The notes under the pieces: generated by a model
What the model was told of the DNA's origin: nothing
Databases searched by the model: none
Seen by the model: only the letters and a program-made list of their open reading frames with translations
DNA from: Strobilurus pachycystidiatus
Lineage: Eukaryota > Basidiomycota > Agaricomycetes > Agaricales > Physalacriaceae
DNA length: 64,000 nt
NCBI GenBank assembly: GCA_019915135.1
Contig: JAHLMK010000004.1
Coordinates: 2,232,001 to 2,296,000 of the forward strand
Direction: 5' to 3'
Translations under genes and position numbers: made by a program
Shown: one piece after another, positions 1 to 12,068 of the stretch
Layout: each line of letters opens with the position of its first letter
Position numbering within the stretch: position 1 is the first letter of the stretch

Positions 1-3000
1 TCGTCCTGTAGCCTGCCCTAGAGTAAGTACCATGGACACAACAAGAGGTAGCGTCCCGACACACCAAGATAATATAGCCTCCAGAGAGCTGACTTGGAAA
101 TATGGGTCTTTCAACAGTTTGACATACATCCCAACACCATCGTGCTGCCACAATAACGTCCGGCAACTTTTCCCTGCACTGGCAAGATCGCATAATATGG
201 GCAGAGCGAACTGCTTCAATGGCGAACTCGTCTCGATGACTCGCTTCAAGCATGGTATCAGTCCCGCTTGAGCTGCTTCTTCCTGCCGTGACTTGTTCAA
301 GCGGCACAGGTTGAAGCAGGTCTGGAATATGTGATTGGACATTTCCTGCGACAGTCAAAGTCAGACATATCATCGGATATCGACAGATGACACATACCGC
401 GCTATGAGGGCCTGTCGATTGTTCGTCCAGTATGCGAACCAGGATCTCAATGGCGTTCGCATTTTGCAGAACGTCCAGCAAGTTCGCATTCATGGACAGA
501 TGCTTCACAGCCTTGAGCATTTGAACAAGGCATTCCGGCTCCAGAAGCTCGCAAGCGCGCAACAACCTTCTTACCACCTTCCTCGTACCCAACGCATTCC
601 GAACGTGTATATCCGACTGCGACACCTGCGAGAACACCAATAGAATCTGGATAATCTTCATCTTCATGTCTGTAGATGTCGGTCCCCGATTCGCCATGAC
701 GTTGAGCAATGCAGAGGATAGAGGATCAAGAAGACCTTCGCGTATAAACATGCGGCAGAAATCATTCTTCGTTGTCGGGCTTTGGAGCTCGAAGACGCTG
801 CCGATGCCATTCAGAGCGTGGACGACAAGTTCAGCCTGCTCGGAATAGTCCTCGTCCAGAAGGTCGACTAGTACTTTCAGACCGCGGCATCTGGAGAGCG
901 GTGAGATGACAAGGAGATGGTGCGGTAAAGCACATACGATATGAACATCTGCAACGTTAGAACAGAGGTATGACAGAGGAGGCGGATGAAATTCGAGGCT
1001 TCTAGTCGACAATCCGATGGATATTTCTTGGAGGTGAACTCTGAGCGACATCAGTACATCTTCTCAATAGCCAACACGTCTGCAATCCTTACCCATCATG
1101 ACGGGTATACCACTGGAAGTCGCGTCGTCAATCATACACATAAACGAAAACAAATCCCAGAACTCACCCAATTAAACAGAAGCTCTCCAAGAACACCAAA
1201 TCGGATGTCACCAGCTGTACTAGATATGAGAATATCATCGATAACAAACGAAAAAGATCACTGACCAAGTTGATGATCTGCAGCAGCTTCATGATCACAT
1301 CCCGGGAGCACTTGCCTTCCAAAACCTCGAGAATAGCGAGCATCCCATGGGACGAGACCAACTGCACCTCCATCTCAGGCGTGTCCGTCAGGATCATAAG
1401 CTATGACCCAGATTCATTCCCAATACCAAAAGCAGAGCAAAACGAAAAAAACTCACAAGTTGATCACACGCATCCCGTAGCTGGAAATCCGGCGCCGACG
1501 GCGTCAACTCGTCAATCAGCTGATTGACCTGATTGCACAGTCGCGCATATTTGTCGCGCTGCAGGTTCGCCTCCAAATCGTCCTCAGCAAAACCCTCGTC
1601 GATCTCGGCGAATGGGTCCTCTTCGTCGGAATTATCATCGCCAAGCTACATATCCCCTCACTTCAGCTTTTCAAGTCAGTTGAGAAGATGCGTACGCACC
1701 CAAGACTTATTCGAAAGCCGTGTATTGAGCTTCAGCCGCTCCGCAGGCTGTCCCGTCGCTTACAGTTGACTTCAGCCCAAGAGACACAAGACGACCTGGA
1801 GAAGAAAGACGCACAGTTCCCATTCTGCTTCCCAAACACATCCTCATAATCCTCGTTGTCCTCCTCCGCGTACTTGTCAAACTCTGTCGCACTCGCACTG
1901 TGCACCCGCCTCGCATCCGCACGCCCGAACGAGCCTCCATTACTGCCAGAGGCAAATGAGGACGACCTTGAGTGCGTGCTCCGCATCGACGCTGGCGGCG
2001 GGTTGCCGGAATTCGAAAGACGTATAGGGCTCAAAGACGGGCGCGAGGGCTTCTTCACCAAACCCGGTAGCGGGGCAGACAAAGGCCCCGGCCCCACACT
2101 ATTGAGCGCGAAAGTCTTGATATCGTCCGGATGGAAGAGACCCTTGCGGAAAGAGTTCTTCATCTGTGAGAGCAAGATTGATTTAGTATGGTCGGTTGTC
2201 AGAAGCCATGGATGGCGTGATAAGATTACCTTGAAGTCCGCAACCTTCGTCTCGAGCTCGCCTTCTTCTGCCGCTAGATCAGAGTAGTCTTCCACAATAG
2301 GCTTGATCTCTGACGATGGCGCCTTCGCAAGGGGGACATTCCCAAGACCGGGACTCCGGTTTGGCCGGATCGTCTGGGCGTTATCTTCCCCGTCATTTGA
2401 GTCATCGTTCGCCTCTGCTGTTGTCCTCTCGAGCGCTGCATAGCAAAGTCAATGATTGGCAGGTGATTGACATGTTGGGATTCTGCTACCTTGCAACTTC
2501 GTGTAAGATATTCCCTCCAAGAAATCGTCGTCCCAGTTATCAGTTTGTTCCTCAGGAGGACGAAGGACGAATGAAGGTTGTATCTTCTCGACAAGGTTCA
2601 TTACGTTTTGCTTGGGCGCCGAGCCCATCTTCCAGGCAGAGGGCACCGAGGTGGACGAAGAAGAAACCGCGGAGAGCGACGTGGGTATTGACGGCTTGAA
2701 CCTGTCGGGCGGACTTGGTGAAGGGGGCCGAGAGCGTGCTGCACCGCGATTCGGATGCTTCGAAGGTCGAGACGGTGCTACATAAAGGTTAGATAAAGGT
2801 GGTTTCGCGATCGGACAGGACCTACACTTTAATGCCTCGTTCCATTCCTGTACCTTCAAGACAGCCTCATCGTAATTGTAATTGCTCAACGGCCTCCTTG
2901 AGCCCTGTGCCGCGTTTGCCTTGTCCTCGTTGCTGATATGCTTTCGCGTCGAAACCATCCACGGATGCTTCAGCAGTTTCTTTGCAGATATTCGTAGATT

Positions 3001-4065
3001 GCAATCCTTCTGGAAACAGTGCATGAGGAAATCCTTCACGATCGGGGAAGCACCCTCTGGTATTGGCGGACAGTCATCCTGCACGATGCGAAAGAGAGCT
3101 GGCATGGGGTCCAACGTGTGGTATGGAGGATTTCCCTCTAGGAGCTCGATTACCGTACATCCTACGGACCAGATGTCTGATGCGGTGGTGGCACCTGATT
3201 GTTCGATGACCTCCGGCGCCACTGTCATAACGTTAAGTGTGTGTGTTACAAGAACCGAATGTGGTGGCGTGACTCACTCCAGTACGGACTGCCGACGACA
3301 GCATCATCCAGTACGCCACCAGTTGTCGTGCTCGCGACACCAAAGTCAGCGAGCTTGACTGTTCCGTCCTTGTTGGTGAGGATGTTGGCGCCTTTGATGT
3401 CCCTGTGGATCACACCCTGGTCGTGTAGGTAGACGAGGCCCTCGAGCACCTGTGAGATGTACACTGAGACGAGGTTTTCGGGGAATTTGCCGAATCGTTT
3501 GGAGATTGCGTGGAGAGATCCGTTTTCGCAGAATCTAAGCGATTATTAGACACGATGTGGTTGATAGAACTGGTCGTGACGGACTCGAGGATGATGTACA
3601 GGTATTCGCGCGTCTTGACAAAGCCCTTGTACTTGACGATATTCGGATGCTGCAAAGACGGTTGAGCAGGGCGGCCCGGAAACAGTCACGGCGCATACAT
3701 TTAGATTCTTCAACAGATCAATCTCCGACTGGCGGGAGGGCGCATCAGTAATGTCGACGCAGGGGCGCATGATGACGCACCATGATTTCGCCAAGCTCGC
3801 TCTTGGGAATGTTGCTCAGCTGGATCTCCTTGACCGCGACTGTTTCCCCAGTAGCCCAGTTGAGTGCGCCTAGGTCGTCGTGCTGTTGAGAGCGTCATAT
3901 GCAGCCGAGAATGCCCACTCACGGTACACCTGGCCAAATGCGCCCTTTCCGAGGGAATCCCCCAGTTGCTGTGCCGCGGTCAGTCGGAGCTCAGTTCGGC
4001 AGCGGCGGACGCACATAATCATGCAGAGACTTTGAGCTTGAGCTCGATTGCGTTGAGGTCGTCAT
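1..4065 (-). CDS. Septation initiation protein kinase, Cdc7/SepH type (3' end beyond left edge)
   Basis: Serine/threonine kinase of the septation initiation (SIN/MEN) pathway, which couples mitotic exit to septum formation. The ATG at 4065 gives a short Ser-rich leader, then the glycine-rich loop [11 protein letters not shown] and, after an intron, [20 protein letters not shown] with the ATP-binding Lys. [10 protein letters not shown] (catalytic loop), ADFG and a [17 protein letters not shown] segment complete the kinase domain, in exons from about 4065 to 2900. A low-complexity Ser/Pro/Arg linker follows. From about 1580 down to 1 the exons encode helical armadillo-like sequence such as [20 protein letters not shown]. 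Kinase plus ARM-like C-terminus is the layout of S. pombe Cdc7 and Aspergillus SepH. An exon seems to end near base 30 at a GTACTT donor, so the C-terminus lies outside. The gene diverges from TAD2 across about 215 bp. Family call is firm; exon borders are approximate. Confidence 0.85.
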
Positions 4066-4281
4066 GTCGTGGGCGGGAGGCGGGGGACGGCGACGGAATA
4101 GATAAAGGAAGGGCAGGGAATGTGGAAACGCGCTCTCGAAGGAAAAGTCGCGTCCAGCACTGACAGTCCCAGTACAAGGTTGGCTAGAACAGTCACGCTC
4201 GGGCTGTTCCCTTACCCGGTGTCAATTGCCTGTCCTCGTCGTCGATGACGAGCCCTGCGTCAAACTGATCGCTGCGCACCC

Positions 4282-5056
4282 ATGGCGACCAGCGAGGAGC
4301 ACGCTGGGTTTATGGCTGAGGCGCTGGCAATGGTGCGTCGCCTTTTTCCCAAAATATCAATCTTTCCGTATCACTCAATGCGCCCAGGCAGAGGATGCAC
4401 TAGCGGCATCCGAGGTCCCCGTAGGCTGCGTCTTCGTCCGCGACGGCGCCATCATCGCCAAGGCCCGCAACAGGACAAATGAGCTCAGGAATGTACGGCG
4501 CTTCTCGGCCCCCATCCCGCCCGCTCTGATATACCAATAAGGCCACGAGACACGCCGAACTCGAGGCGATAGACCAGATCCTCTCTGACGCGTCGCTCAC
4601 ACCGGCACCAACGACATACCCTCTATCCACGACGACCCTCTACGTGACCGTCGAACCGTGTATAATGTGCGCCTCTGCTCTGCGTCAAATGGGCATCAAG
4701 GAGGTCTTTTACGGTTGTGCGAATGAACGATTTGGCGGCTGTGAAGGCGTTCTCTCTGTGAATCAGTGCGTTTTTTTTCCTATGTGCGTCTTTGGATGTC
4801 GCTCAAACCCCGCATAGATTGGCGCACCCAGCGCATCCCGCGTACAAGGCAACAGGTGGATATCTTCGAGAAGAGGCTATCATGATTCTCAGGCGATTCT
4901 ACATCACGGAAAACACGAAAGGTTCCTTCCACTGTTGGCTCACGTACTTCCCGGTAACTGATTGCCGCCATCTATCTAGCTCCAGTACCCAAGTCCAAGG
5001 CAAATCGTGTGTTGAAAACCGACATCTCACCACTCTCGGGTAACAAGTCAACCTGA
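4282..5056 (+). CDS. TAD2: tRNA-specific adenosine-34 deaminase catalytic subunit
   Basis: Catalytic subunit of the TAD2-TAD3 (ADAT2-ADAT3) heterodimer that deaminates wobble adenosine 34 of tRNAs to inosine. The zinc site of the cytidine deaminase fold is visible: HAE (Zn ligand and proton shuttle Glu) and [16 protein letters not shown] with PCxxC. Exons join as MAEALAM then [17 protein letters not shown] (intron 4333-4387), NELRN then [12 protein letters not shown] (intron starts at 4495), VLSVNQ then [20 protein letters not shown], and ENTK then [15 protein letters not shown], ending at the TGA at 5054-5056. The C-terminal [17 protein letters not shown] segment is typical of fungal TAD2. 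Start chosen at 4282 because the conserved sequence begins right after it; the upstream in-frame extension has no similarity I recognise. All four introns are 45-75 nt. Confidence 0.88.
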
Positions 5057-5943
5057 CGAAGTAGCACTGTTCCCAGGTTTCCTCGATATGTTATTGATGC
5101 ATCAATAGGCAAGAACACCCGCGTCTTCGCAAGGGAAGGATCGCGGCTAAGTTCTGGTCATACAACAATCACAGTCGAACAAGAGGAGTTCGGCGTTTCA
5201 TAACCAACTGTGCATGCAGTCACGACGCGTGAGGATGATACAGTCTATAACCATCTCGAACGAATGGGACGTGCAGCGAGGCAGACAGATATCATTGGTG
5301 TGCAGGCTATCTCTTGAACCTTGAACGTGCGACTGTGAACGTGCGAGCAGACTGGGAAAAGGCATCACTCTGCATATCTATCTAGCCAAACACATGCGAC
5401 AACACATACCTACACGAATGGCCGCCGCGTCAGTCCTGTCCAACCATCGCCCTTTCGTCGTAAGTAGCCTCGTTCCCTCCAAACGAATATGATGAACTCG
5501 TCTGGATGAACCTGGGATGGACATCCTCCGCTGACTCCGGATCAGCCCTGTCGGATGTATGAGCATAGGTAGTCTCCTCCTTGCCAAAGGACTACTCGTT
5601 GCAGGATGGACGGAAGTGTGCGCTAGTGAGTACATCGGAGCGGCTACGCGTAGATGGTTTCAGCGCAATGATCTCCTTCTTACTTGTGTCACGGTTTACA
5701 AGCCATTCAACAATCACATACTCAGTGTGGATGGTTATCCAAGGCTCGTGCTCGCCTGCAAAGTCAGAACTCGGACCTTCTCCGGAGAACCTGCACTGGC
5801 TGCAGAGTTCCTTGAACCTTCACGTAACAGTGATACAATCATTGTCTTGGCGCCTTTGCAGATCTTGAAATCATCGGCGACGTCGCTGTTGTGAAAATGT
5901 CAAATCGCATTGACACTCATTGACCAGGCGCTTGAAATCTATA
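5057..5943. other. Unassigned stretch; possible short coding piece near 5650-5894
   Basis: No recognisable gene. On the plus strand 5410-5460 encodes MAAASVLSNHRPFV followed directly by a GTAAGT donor, and 5660-5894 is open with a protein-like composition (for example VYKPFNNHILSVDGYPRLVL) ending at a TGA. These could be the outer exons of a small gene, but I could not join them through a convincing middle exon. Transcript evidence would decide. Confidence 0.25.
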
Positions 5944-6988
5944 TATGAACAACACGCGGACATCTTCCGAGGTTCCTGCCCAGCTTCCCCCGCCTACGCT
6001 TCCATTGCAGCAAATTCAAGCCGCGCTGCCGCCACCTAGACCATCCATCATAAGCTTGGCATCCCGGGCCCGTACCTCACGTCCGACTTCATATAAGTAA
6101 AACAGCAATACAGTGCCTTCTGGTTCCGTTCCCCCTCCCACAGAAGGACAGCTCGATATTCCGATTTAGCTTCGGACTTGGCCTGGCAGCACAATCGACC
6201 TACCCAATCCTCCGGGACGTCTCACGCGATTCAACACCCTCCTCATGCTCCTCCACTTCTTCTCATATGCGAGTATCGCATGTACTAGTGTAGCACGCGT
6301 TCTCGCTTCCGACACCTCTCTACTCTCAGTCGCCACAGTCCCAGCAGCACCGTCGGTGCACGATATCATCGTACACGACGATAATGCTCCGACGGGTGGC
6401 ACGATACCATCACGCATTACTCACGTCAGCTCCCTGGATCCCGAACGTGTGTACCCTCCGGACGAAGTGGCGTTCTTATCACCTTCTGTAAGTTGAAGTC
6501 CCAGCTATCCGTCCCACGCTCACGCACATGCGTGTCCGATCCAGGACAACCTCATCCTGACATTCAGTCCCCCACCTGACGCACGAATATGTAACATCCG
6601 AGCGACAGTCGATCTCCCATTTCCTGTAAAGGCCTCACTACTACGGTCGTCCTCTTCGTCAGTCGAGGTTTCATGGGATACTCGGCCTCTCGTGTATATG
6701 TATATTGGGACATTGGTGATCGAAGACGAGGAGAGCAGGCAATTTCCGTGTAGAGAAGGACAGGAAGTTGACATCGAGTTGGAACTCAAGAAGGAGGTGA
6801 TGGCAGTGTGCAGCGAGGAAGATCCGGAAGAGGAGGACATCCGTATGTATTATACGGCGTTGGGCCCACGGGAGTGTGTAACGCTTTCTGATTTCGAGGC
6901 TGAATCTCTGGGTGAGTGATTGAGACTCCTGAACTTTGAATTTCGCTCATTGTGGTGGTGACCAGGTATCCGCCTTTTTTCGGTTTGA
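5944..6988 (+). CDS. Hypothetical multi-exon protein
   Basis: Not recognised. The ATG at 5944 starts a Pro-rich leader (PAQLPPPTLPLQQIQAALPP) that runs into a GTAAAA donor near 6097. The main exon (about 6171-6489) encodes a hydrophobic stretch, FNTLLMLLHFFSYASIA, then an acidic region with HDIIVHDDNAPTGG, and ends at FLSPS plus a GTAAGT donor. It joins DNLILTFSPPPDARICNIRA after the acceptor near 6544. The last large exon has EDEESRQFPCREGQEVDIEL and EEDPEEEDIRMYY. It either stops at 6919 or, through a GTGAGT donor and an acceptor at 6964, ends as SLGIRLFSV at 6988. One membrane segment followed by a beta-rich acidic domain is what can be seen. The exon 1 junction is uncertain because the phase does not fit cleanly. 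Confidence 0.45.
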
Positions 6989-7335
6989 GCTGATGCCATT
7001 ACTGTATCTTGAGTTGTATTTTTTTCCGTCAAACAAACGGGGGAGACTACGTCAAACGTATCTGGCCCCCAGGAATCCTGCAAACAGATGAACTTGACGA
7101 CTTGAGTCCGGTGATCTGGGAATATTGGGACTAGATACAATCGTGTACCGTAGATCTGACTAATCTGTATATCTTTTCCACAACACTGTCGTCAAGGCAT
7201 ACACATGCAGAGCAGGAAAGAATAAGTGCGGATTGAAGGTCCATGTTATAACTTATAAGTGCGCACTTGAAGGTCCATGTTTGTGTGTGTTAGGATTTGC
7301 GGCGCTTTTGAAAAACTTCGTCTCTACCGTCATCC

Positions 7336-7824
7336 ATGCCCGTCTGCACCTCGAACCTTGGCCAGTCATTCAGCAAGACAAATTGCACGAGAATCTCCGA
7401 CCCAGCGTATTTCACGAACACCGAAAGCCCCGACTACAGTCCTGAAACTCTCTAGTATCGTCCAGTCATACTGCCTCTACTTACGTGTTTCGGTCACCAT
7501 CATTGCCTTTTACCTGAGCCTCCGAATACTGGTGGTCCAGGACCCCAGGTCCTGTATCGCGCTTATACTTACTCCGATCCGACACTGGAACCAAGCCTTC
7601 GTAGTTGGTAGTGCCTTCGTTAAATGGGCTTATGGCCTCGACTCCGATCAAGGATTCCAGCCCATCTGGAACCCATCAGTGTGGTCATCGATGCGCCATA
7701 TAAAGGCATTGTTCTTGCGTTCTCGCACCCAACATCCGAAGACCTTCTACCACCCAGCAACTGCCAGAGTAACATGTACTCCACGCTACTGGCCCGCGCA
7801 AAGGCAAGCATCGTCGGCCTTTGA
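7336..7824 (+). CDS. Weak hypothetical gene
   Basis: Not recognised. Three stretches read like exons: 7336-7446 (MPVCTSNLGQSFSKTNCTRI to SPDYSPETL), about 7500-7600 (LPEPPNTGGPGPQVLYRAYT then YSDPTLEPSL), and, after a plausible intron GTAGTT to TTCCAG ending near 7660, about 7661-7824 (HLEPISVVIDAPYKGIVLAF to KASIVGL, TGA). The second and third join in frame; the first and second are separated by a TAG and no convincing intron. It may be a small gene or a relic. The rest of 6989-8108 shows nothing else. Confidence 0.25.
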
Positions 7825-8108
7825 CTGACACATACGATACTCATCTGCTTAGACTCTTGCTTTCTGGGGCTCCATCCAGACCGCATTTGCTGGCTTCGCA
7901 TTGAGGCAATTGCAACCAAGGTCGGTGTTATGGCCTACTCCTTTGGATACTCTTTGACGGCTTGTTGTCAGCCTTGTACCAATACCGATCCGATCTCAGA
8001 TACAGACGCTGCCGAGACGGAGATTGTATTAACCCTATGATGCATATTCCGTTCCATCTTTGAATCAATCTGTTCCAGCCAGCTTTACCTTGAAAATGTC
8101 GTTCGTTC

Positions 8109-9882
8109 ATTAGATCCACTCCGGGAGGTTCATGTTTAACTCGATAGGAGCCTCCCCGACCTGTGCCGGAGTCTTCGATAGCTGCGCCGAATGCTTGATG
8201 GCACGAATGTGGCGACCAGTACTTTGCAGACCTTGCGCTTGCTCCCAATCCTCCAACAACTCCAGAATCTCCGGGTCATCTTTGTTTGGCAGAGGTCGCC
8301 CAGTGAGCTCTGTGCGTCCGAGAGAACGGAGCCATTGTCCAACTGCTGCTAACGAGACTCGAACCTCCCAAGAACCTCCTTCCTATTTGCATACGCCACC
8401 GCAATTAGAGAGATCCGCGGACGACATGATAGGACACCTACAGTAACGGTCTTACACAACGCAGCACTGATTCCAAACGCCAAAAGATATCCTGCAGCGT
8501 GATCAAGAGCCTGCATCGGCAGAGGTCTGGGATCGGTGACGCCGAATGCTTCTCCCTCGGCTACATTGAATCCTGTGGCTGTTTGGACCAGAGAATCAAA
8601 CTAAGGGGTGATCAGTTGTCTTCAATGGCGCACAATCTTTTGAAGACGTACACCGCGTCTGTCTTTCCAAGGCCCTTCCCATCCCCATGCATTGAGACTT
8701 GCATAGACGACGCCGGGGCGTAATTCGGCCAGCGCTTTGGGGCCGAATCCTTTCATAGCCAGCCCGCCGGGTCGATATGCCTGCAAGAAGACATCACATT
8801 CGCCCGCCAGTTCGTGAAGCTTAGCGCGATCAGCTTCTTCGGTTAGATCTAGTTGTGTGGTTCGCTTGCCGCGCGACGTGTCTACATCAAGCCCAGGAAG
8901 GGACGGCAGCTTGGGCGAAGTCACAAGGAGAACGTCCGCCCCATGCGCTAGAAGGATGATAGATAATTCATTGGCGTCTTGTGAAGAAGGACACTTCCAA
9001 ACCTGCCAATGTTCGGCCTGCAACAGGACCTGCAAGGACTCGACTAAGATCAAGAACTCTGATGCCTTCCAGCGGTCTCTTGGAGCTTTTATGGGTGGCA
9101 CGTTTTGGGGCATCGCCAATGCGCGTCAACGTAACCGGGGGTGTGTGGCGTAAGGCCACGGCTTGAGGTCCTGCGTCCCATGCCGCGAAGGAGCGCCCTG
9201 CTGTCGCGCACATGTTATTAGTCGCAGCTTCCGTCTCGAATGCTACGGAGCCCCAGGAACCAAGTGCGTCCTGGACTTGAGCCCTCGTCACTGCGGGTGT
9301 GTCCGGGATGGACAGAATTGATAAAATCCCGCGTCGATGGCTAGAACATAGATCTAAGCATGACTCCCTGCACGTAGCTCGAATCATACGTACTGGGGAA
9401 AGTTTGTATGGATTCTGACGAATCCGTCGCGAGTCTCATACAAACCAGCGATAACGTCCCAAATTGGCTTGCGTTTGGTTTCGCTATCCAGAGAATACCA
9501 AGCTTCGCTGTCTGGATACGTTACTAGAATGTGGCCTCCGAGTCAATGTGGCCTACGCCCTGATACTTACGGAATTCTAAGACTGCGTGACGAGCATCGA
9601 CCTTAACCTCTTGTTCCACCGTGGTTCTGAGGAAGTGGAACTCGGCAGCGGCCAGTGCTGAGAGACCCACAGAAGTCTATGATTGATCAATCGGGCCCGA
9701 TAGTCGAAACGAAATCAGTGCAGTTTGCGCAGAATACTGCTTACCTGGGCCGCCTGCCCGATGTTGAAGGATGATAGAACCGTCGTCGCAGACTCTTCAA
9801 GGCTACTTAGCTTGAGCGCCCGCAATGCATCGTTCCTGAGTCCAGTCGCTTTCCAGAGAACCTCCGCAACCGCGAGTGACAT
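8109..9882 (-). CDS. CoA-transferase family III (CaiB/BaiF) protein
   Basis: Member of the CaiB/BaiF family (formyl-CoA transferase, carnitine CoA-transferase, alpha-methylacyl-CoA racemase), which moves CoA between carboxylic acids or racemises acyl-CoAs. From the ATG at 9882 (MSLAVAEVLWKATGL) the exons give SVGLSALAAAEFHFLRT, WDVIAGLYETRDGFVRIH, GIRVLDLSRVLAGPVAGRTL, AHGADVLLVTSPKLPSLPGL, DVFLQAYRPGGLAMKGFG and VVYASLNAWGWEGPWKDRRG, then FDSLVQTATGFNVAEGEAFG and LPMQALDHAAGYLLAFGISA. The protein ends IELNMNLPEWI at the TAA at 8109-8111. The LSRVLAGPVAGRTL, YRPG and QALDHAAGY blocks identify the family. The long N-terminal extension ahead of the core is usual for fungal members. Substrate cannot be inferred. 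No frame breaks seen. Confidence 0.82.
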
Positions 9883-10113
9883 GATGGTCAAGACCAAGTC
9901 ATGTTTCCGGGAACCGGCATACAGTATGTGGACTTTATAGTCGCGTGGACCACTTGATGTATTTTTGGTTCGCAAGTATGCTGTGCTCGAGGAACTCCGT
10001 CGCATCAAGATTCAAGTGCTCCTCAATAGAATCTTGGTAACAGTGTTCACCCCAGTGAGATTCGGGAAGGAACAATTGAGTTGATACAATTGAAAGAGTC
10101 GTGGGATAGGTGA

Positions 10114-10569
10114 CTACGAAGTATAACAACATAGCTTTTTGGTCACGGTCCCTCTGAGTGGATAAGTGCGCCGCGAAATTTGGGAGTATCTACGAGTATC
10201 GGAACGTCTCCTCATCGTTGACACCACTGACACTACAGTATCAGCACGAAGGTCGACTATAGGCAGACTATAGGCAGGCCCCAGGGTGCATGCCAAGATG
10301 AGCTGAGCAATGTCCATCATGGACGGAGACAAATTTGAGTCCTCGAGTCCGGAGAAAGGCGTCGCCGCGTCGTTACTTTTAGCCTGGAGGCCTGGAATAC
10401 GTCTGTACTCGGCTCGTAGACGACACGGACTGATTGCATAAGCGGTACGACATATCCCAATTACCTGAAAATATTGATACAAGATGCTAGCTACAAGGTC
10501 ATTCCTCAGCAATTCCTCAATCAGTCTGCATCCCAATGCCACCGAATCAAGCATGCTCAACCATGCCAA
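10114..10569 (-). CDS. Hypothetical ORF downstream of aquaglyceroporin
   Basis: Open frame of 151 codons overlapping the last 23 bases of the aquaglyceroporin CDS on the same strand. It reads LDSVALGCRLIEELLRNDLV, ASILYQYFQ, a possible GTAATT intron, then SPSMMDIAQLILACTLGPAY. Composition looks protein-like but I recognise no family. It could be a remnant of a regulator or simply the aquaporin 3' UTR. Low confidence. Confidence 0.2.
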   Translation of the reverse strand: MAWLSMLDSVALGCRLIEELLRNDLVASILYQYFQVIGICRTAYAISPCRLRAEYRRIPGLQAKSNDAATPFSGLEDSNLSPSMMDIAQLILACTLGPAYSLPIVDLRADTVVSVVSTMRRRSDTRRYSQISRRTYPLRGTVTKKLCCYTS

Positions 10570-12068
10570 CAGTGTGCTTCACATTGACGTCAGATGCAGA
10601 CGAGTGGGCATAGTGCTGTGGTAGGGTCTCTTTCTGGGCATCTTGATGATTGTGGAGACATCCGTGATTCTTGTGGGCGTGTATGTATTCAACATGAGCC
10701 CTCGGAACAACTACGGCAAGTTAAATCAAGATTGACGAATGAATCCAAGGGGTAGCGTACCTCTCATAGAGTCTGCTAGGAAAAATTCGTATAGTAATGC
10801 GCCTACAATGATAGCTGGGATGTTGGTCAAGGCAGCGATCGCAGCGTACGATCCACCGGAGGCTGACGTTCTTTGAGTACTTCGGAGCCAAGTCCAGAGG
10901 GATGAGAACACACCTTGACGACCGTAAATTGTCAAGGCAGCCAATCTGCCACCCACGTCGCGTGCCGCGTTGGTGGCCACTGAAAACGACTGAGGACATG
11001 AACCGTTACCATGTAATGTAAAGACTTACGGCCACCCATCGCAAATCCCCATACACATGAAGCACTATTACGAGCGTCAGGATCTCAGGAAGCTTCGTAT
11101 CAGAAGATTGACTTACTAGCCGAGGGCGATCACGAAGGGAGCAGAAGCAGGCGGGATGAGGATGTTGGTAGGATCAACGGAACCCCAGATGATCATCGTT
11201 AGAACCACGTCCTAGAAAAGACATTGGTTTAAATGGAAATCGATCATACTCATACTGAAGGACATCGCATACCGAAACAAATTCATTGAGGAAGACTTGT
11301 CCCAATTTGGCACCTGGCATGACATAGAGCCCGAAGATACCTGCAGTTCCACTTGGTGTGAACCTTAGGATCTCGAATGTTCCAGCAGCGACCTGGGCGG
11401 CGTCTGCCATGTCCAACCACTCCTTGTATTGACAGTAGACCAACAAACACGCAATATAACCGCCCAGGATCTGAGCGACGATATATCTGCTTGCACTCAG
11501 CAATCCATGATGCATGGTTGAACGAAGAATGGACGAACCGCCACGCTTTGCTCACTGGGAATCCCTTGAAGATAACGAGGCCAATGGTGATACCCGGGTT
11601 GAAATGCCCTCCAGACGTAGATCCGCACACTCCGAGAGCAAAGACGATCCCACAGGCATAGGCTATGCCAATCTGGAAAACCGCTTGAATGGACGTCAGA
11701 GCAAATTCTCGAAGCCGCACAAGGAAACTCACAAGACAATCCCGTCTCCCCAAGCGCATTGCCAACAACCCATGGGACTGTAGATCCGACGCCTGTGTTT
11801 GCTCAGATGGGTGCCTATATACGCCGAGGAAGCTCGCAAATACCTGCATAACAGTAGAAGAACACGCCCATCTGTCAGGCGCGTAAATCAGCCCGAGCCC
11901 GAGTCAACTGATAGCGTCGGGGGCACTCACAAATTCAGCGAAGCACTCCGAGAACCAGTGGGCTTTGGCATGGCGATGGCGCTCGAAACGCGTGAAGAGC
12001 TTTCCGCGAGGGTGCAGGTCGGCGAGATGGATAACGTTGGGGTCTGCGGTTCCTGGTCCGTGAATCAT
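10547..12068 (-). CDS. Aquaglyceroporin (MIP family), copy 1
   Basis: Six-helix channel for water, glycerol or other small solutes in the plasma membrane. The ATG at 12068 gives MIHGPGTADPNVIHLADLHP, then FERHRHAKAHWFSECFAEF. Exons continue with AYACGIVFALGVCGSTSGGH, the first half-helix motif HFNPGITIGLVIFKGFP (NPG in place of NPA), YIVAQILGGYIACLLVYCQY, FTPSGTAGIFGLYVMPGA, VDPTNILIPPASAPFVIALG, the second motif TNAARDVGGRLAALTIYG (NAA in place of NPA, with the selectivity-filter Arg kept), and LTNIPAIIVGALLYEFFLAD. The tail HVEYIHAHKNHGCLHNHQD ends at the TGA at 10547-10549. At least eight exons. It is a close paralogue of the plus-strand gene at 25571. The Asp after NAAR fits the glycerol-permeable subgroup. 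Fungal relatives with altered NPA boxes are known, so function is likely retained. Confidence 0.87.
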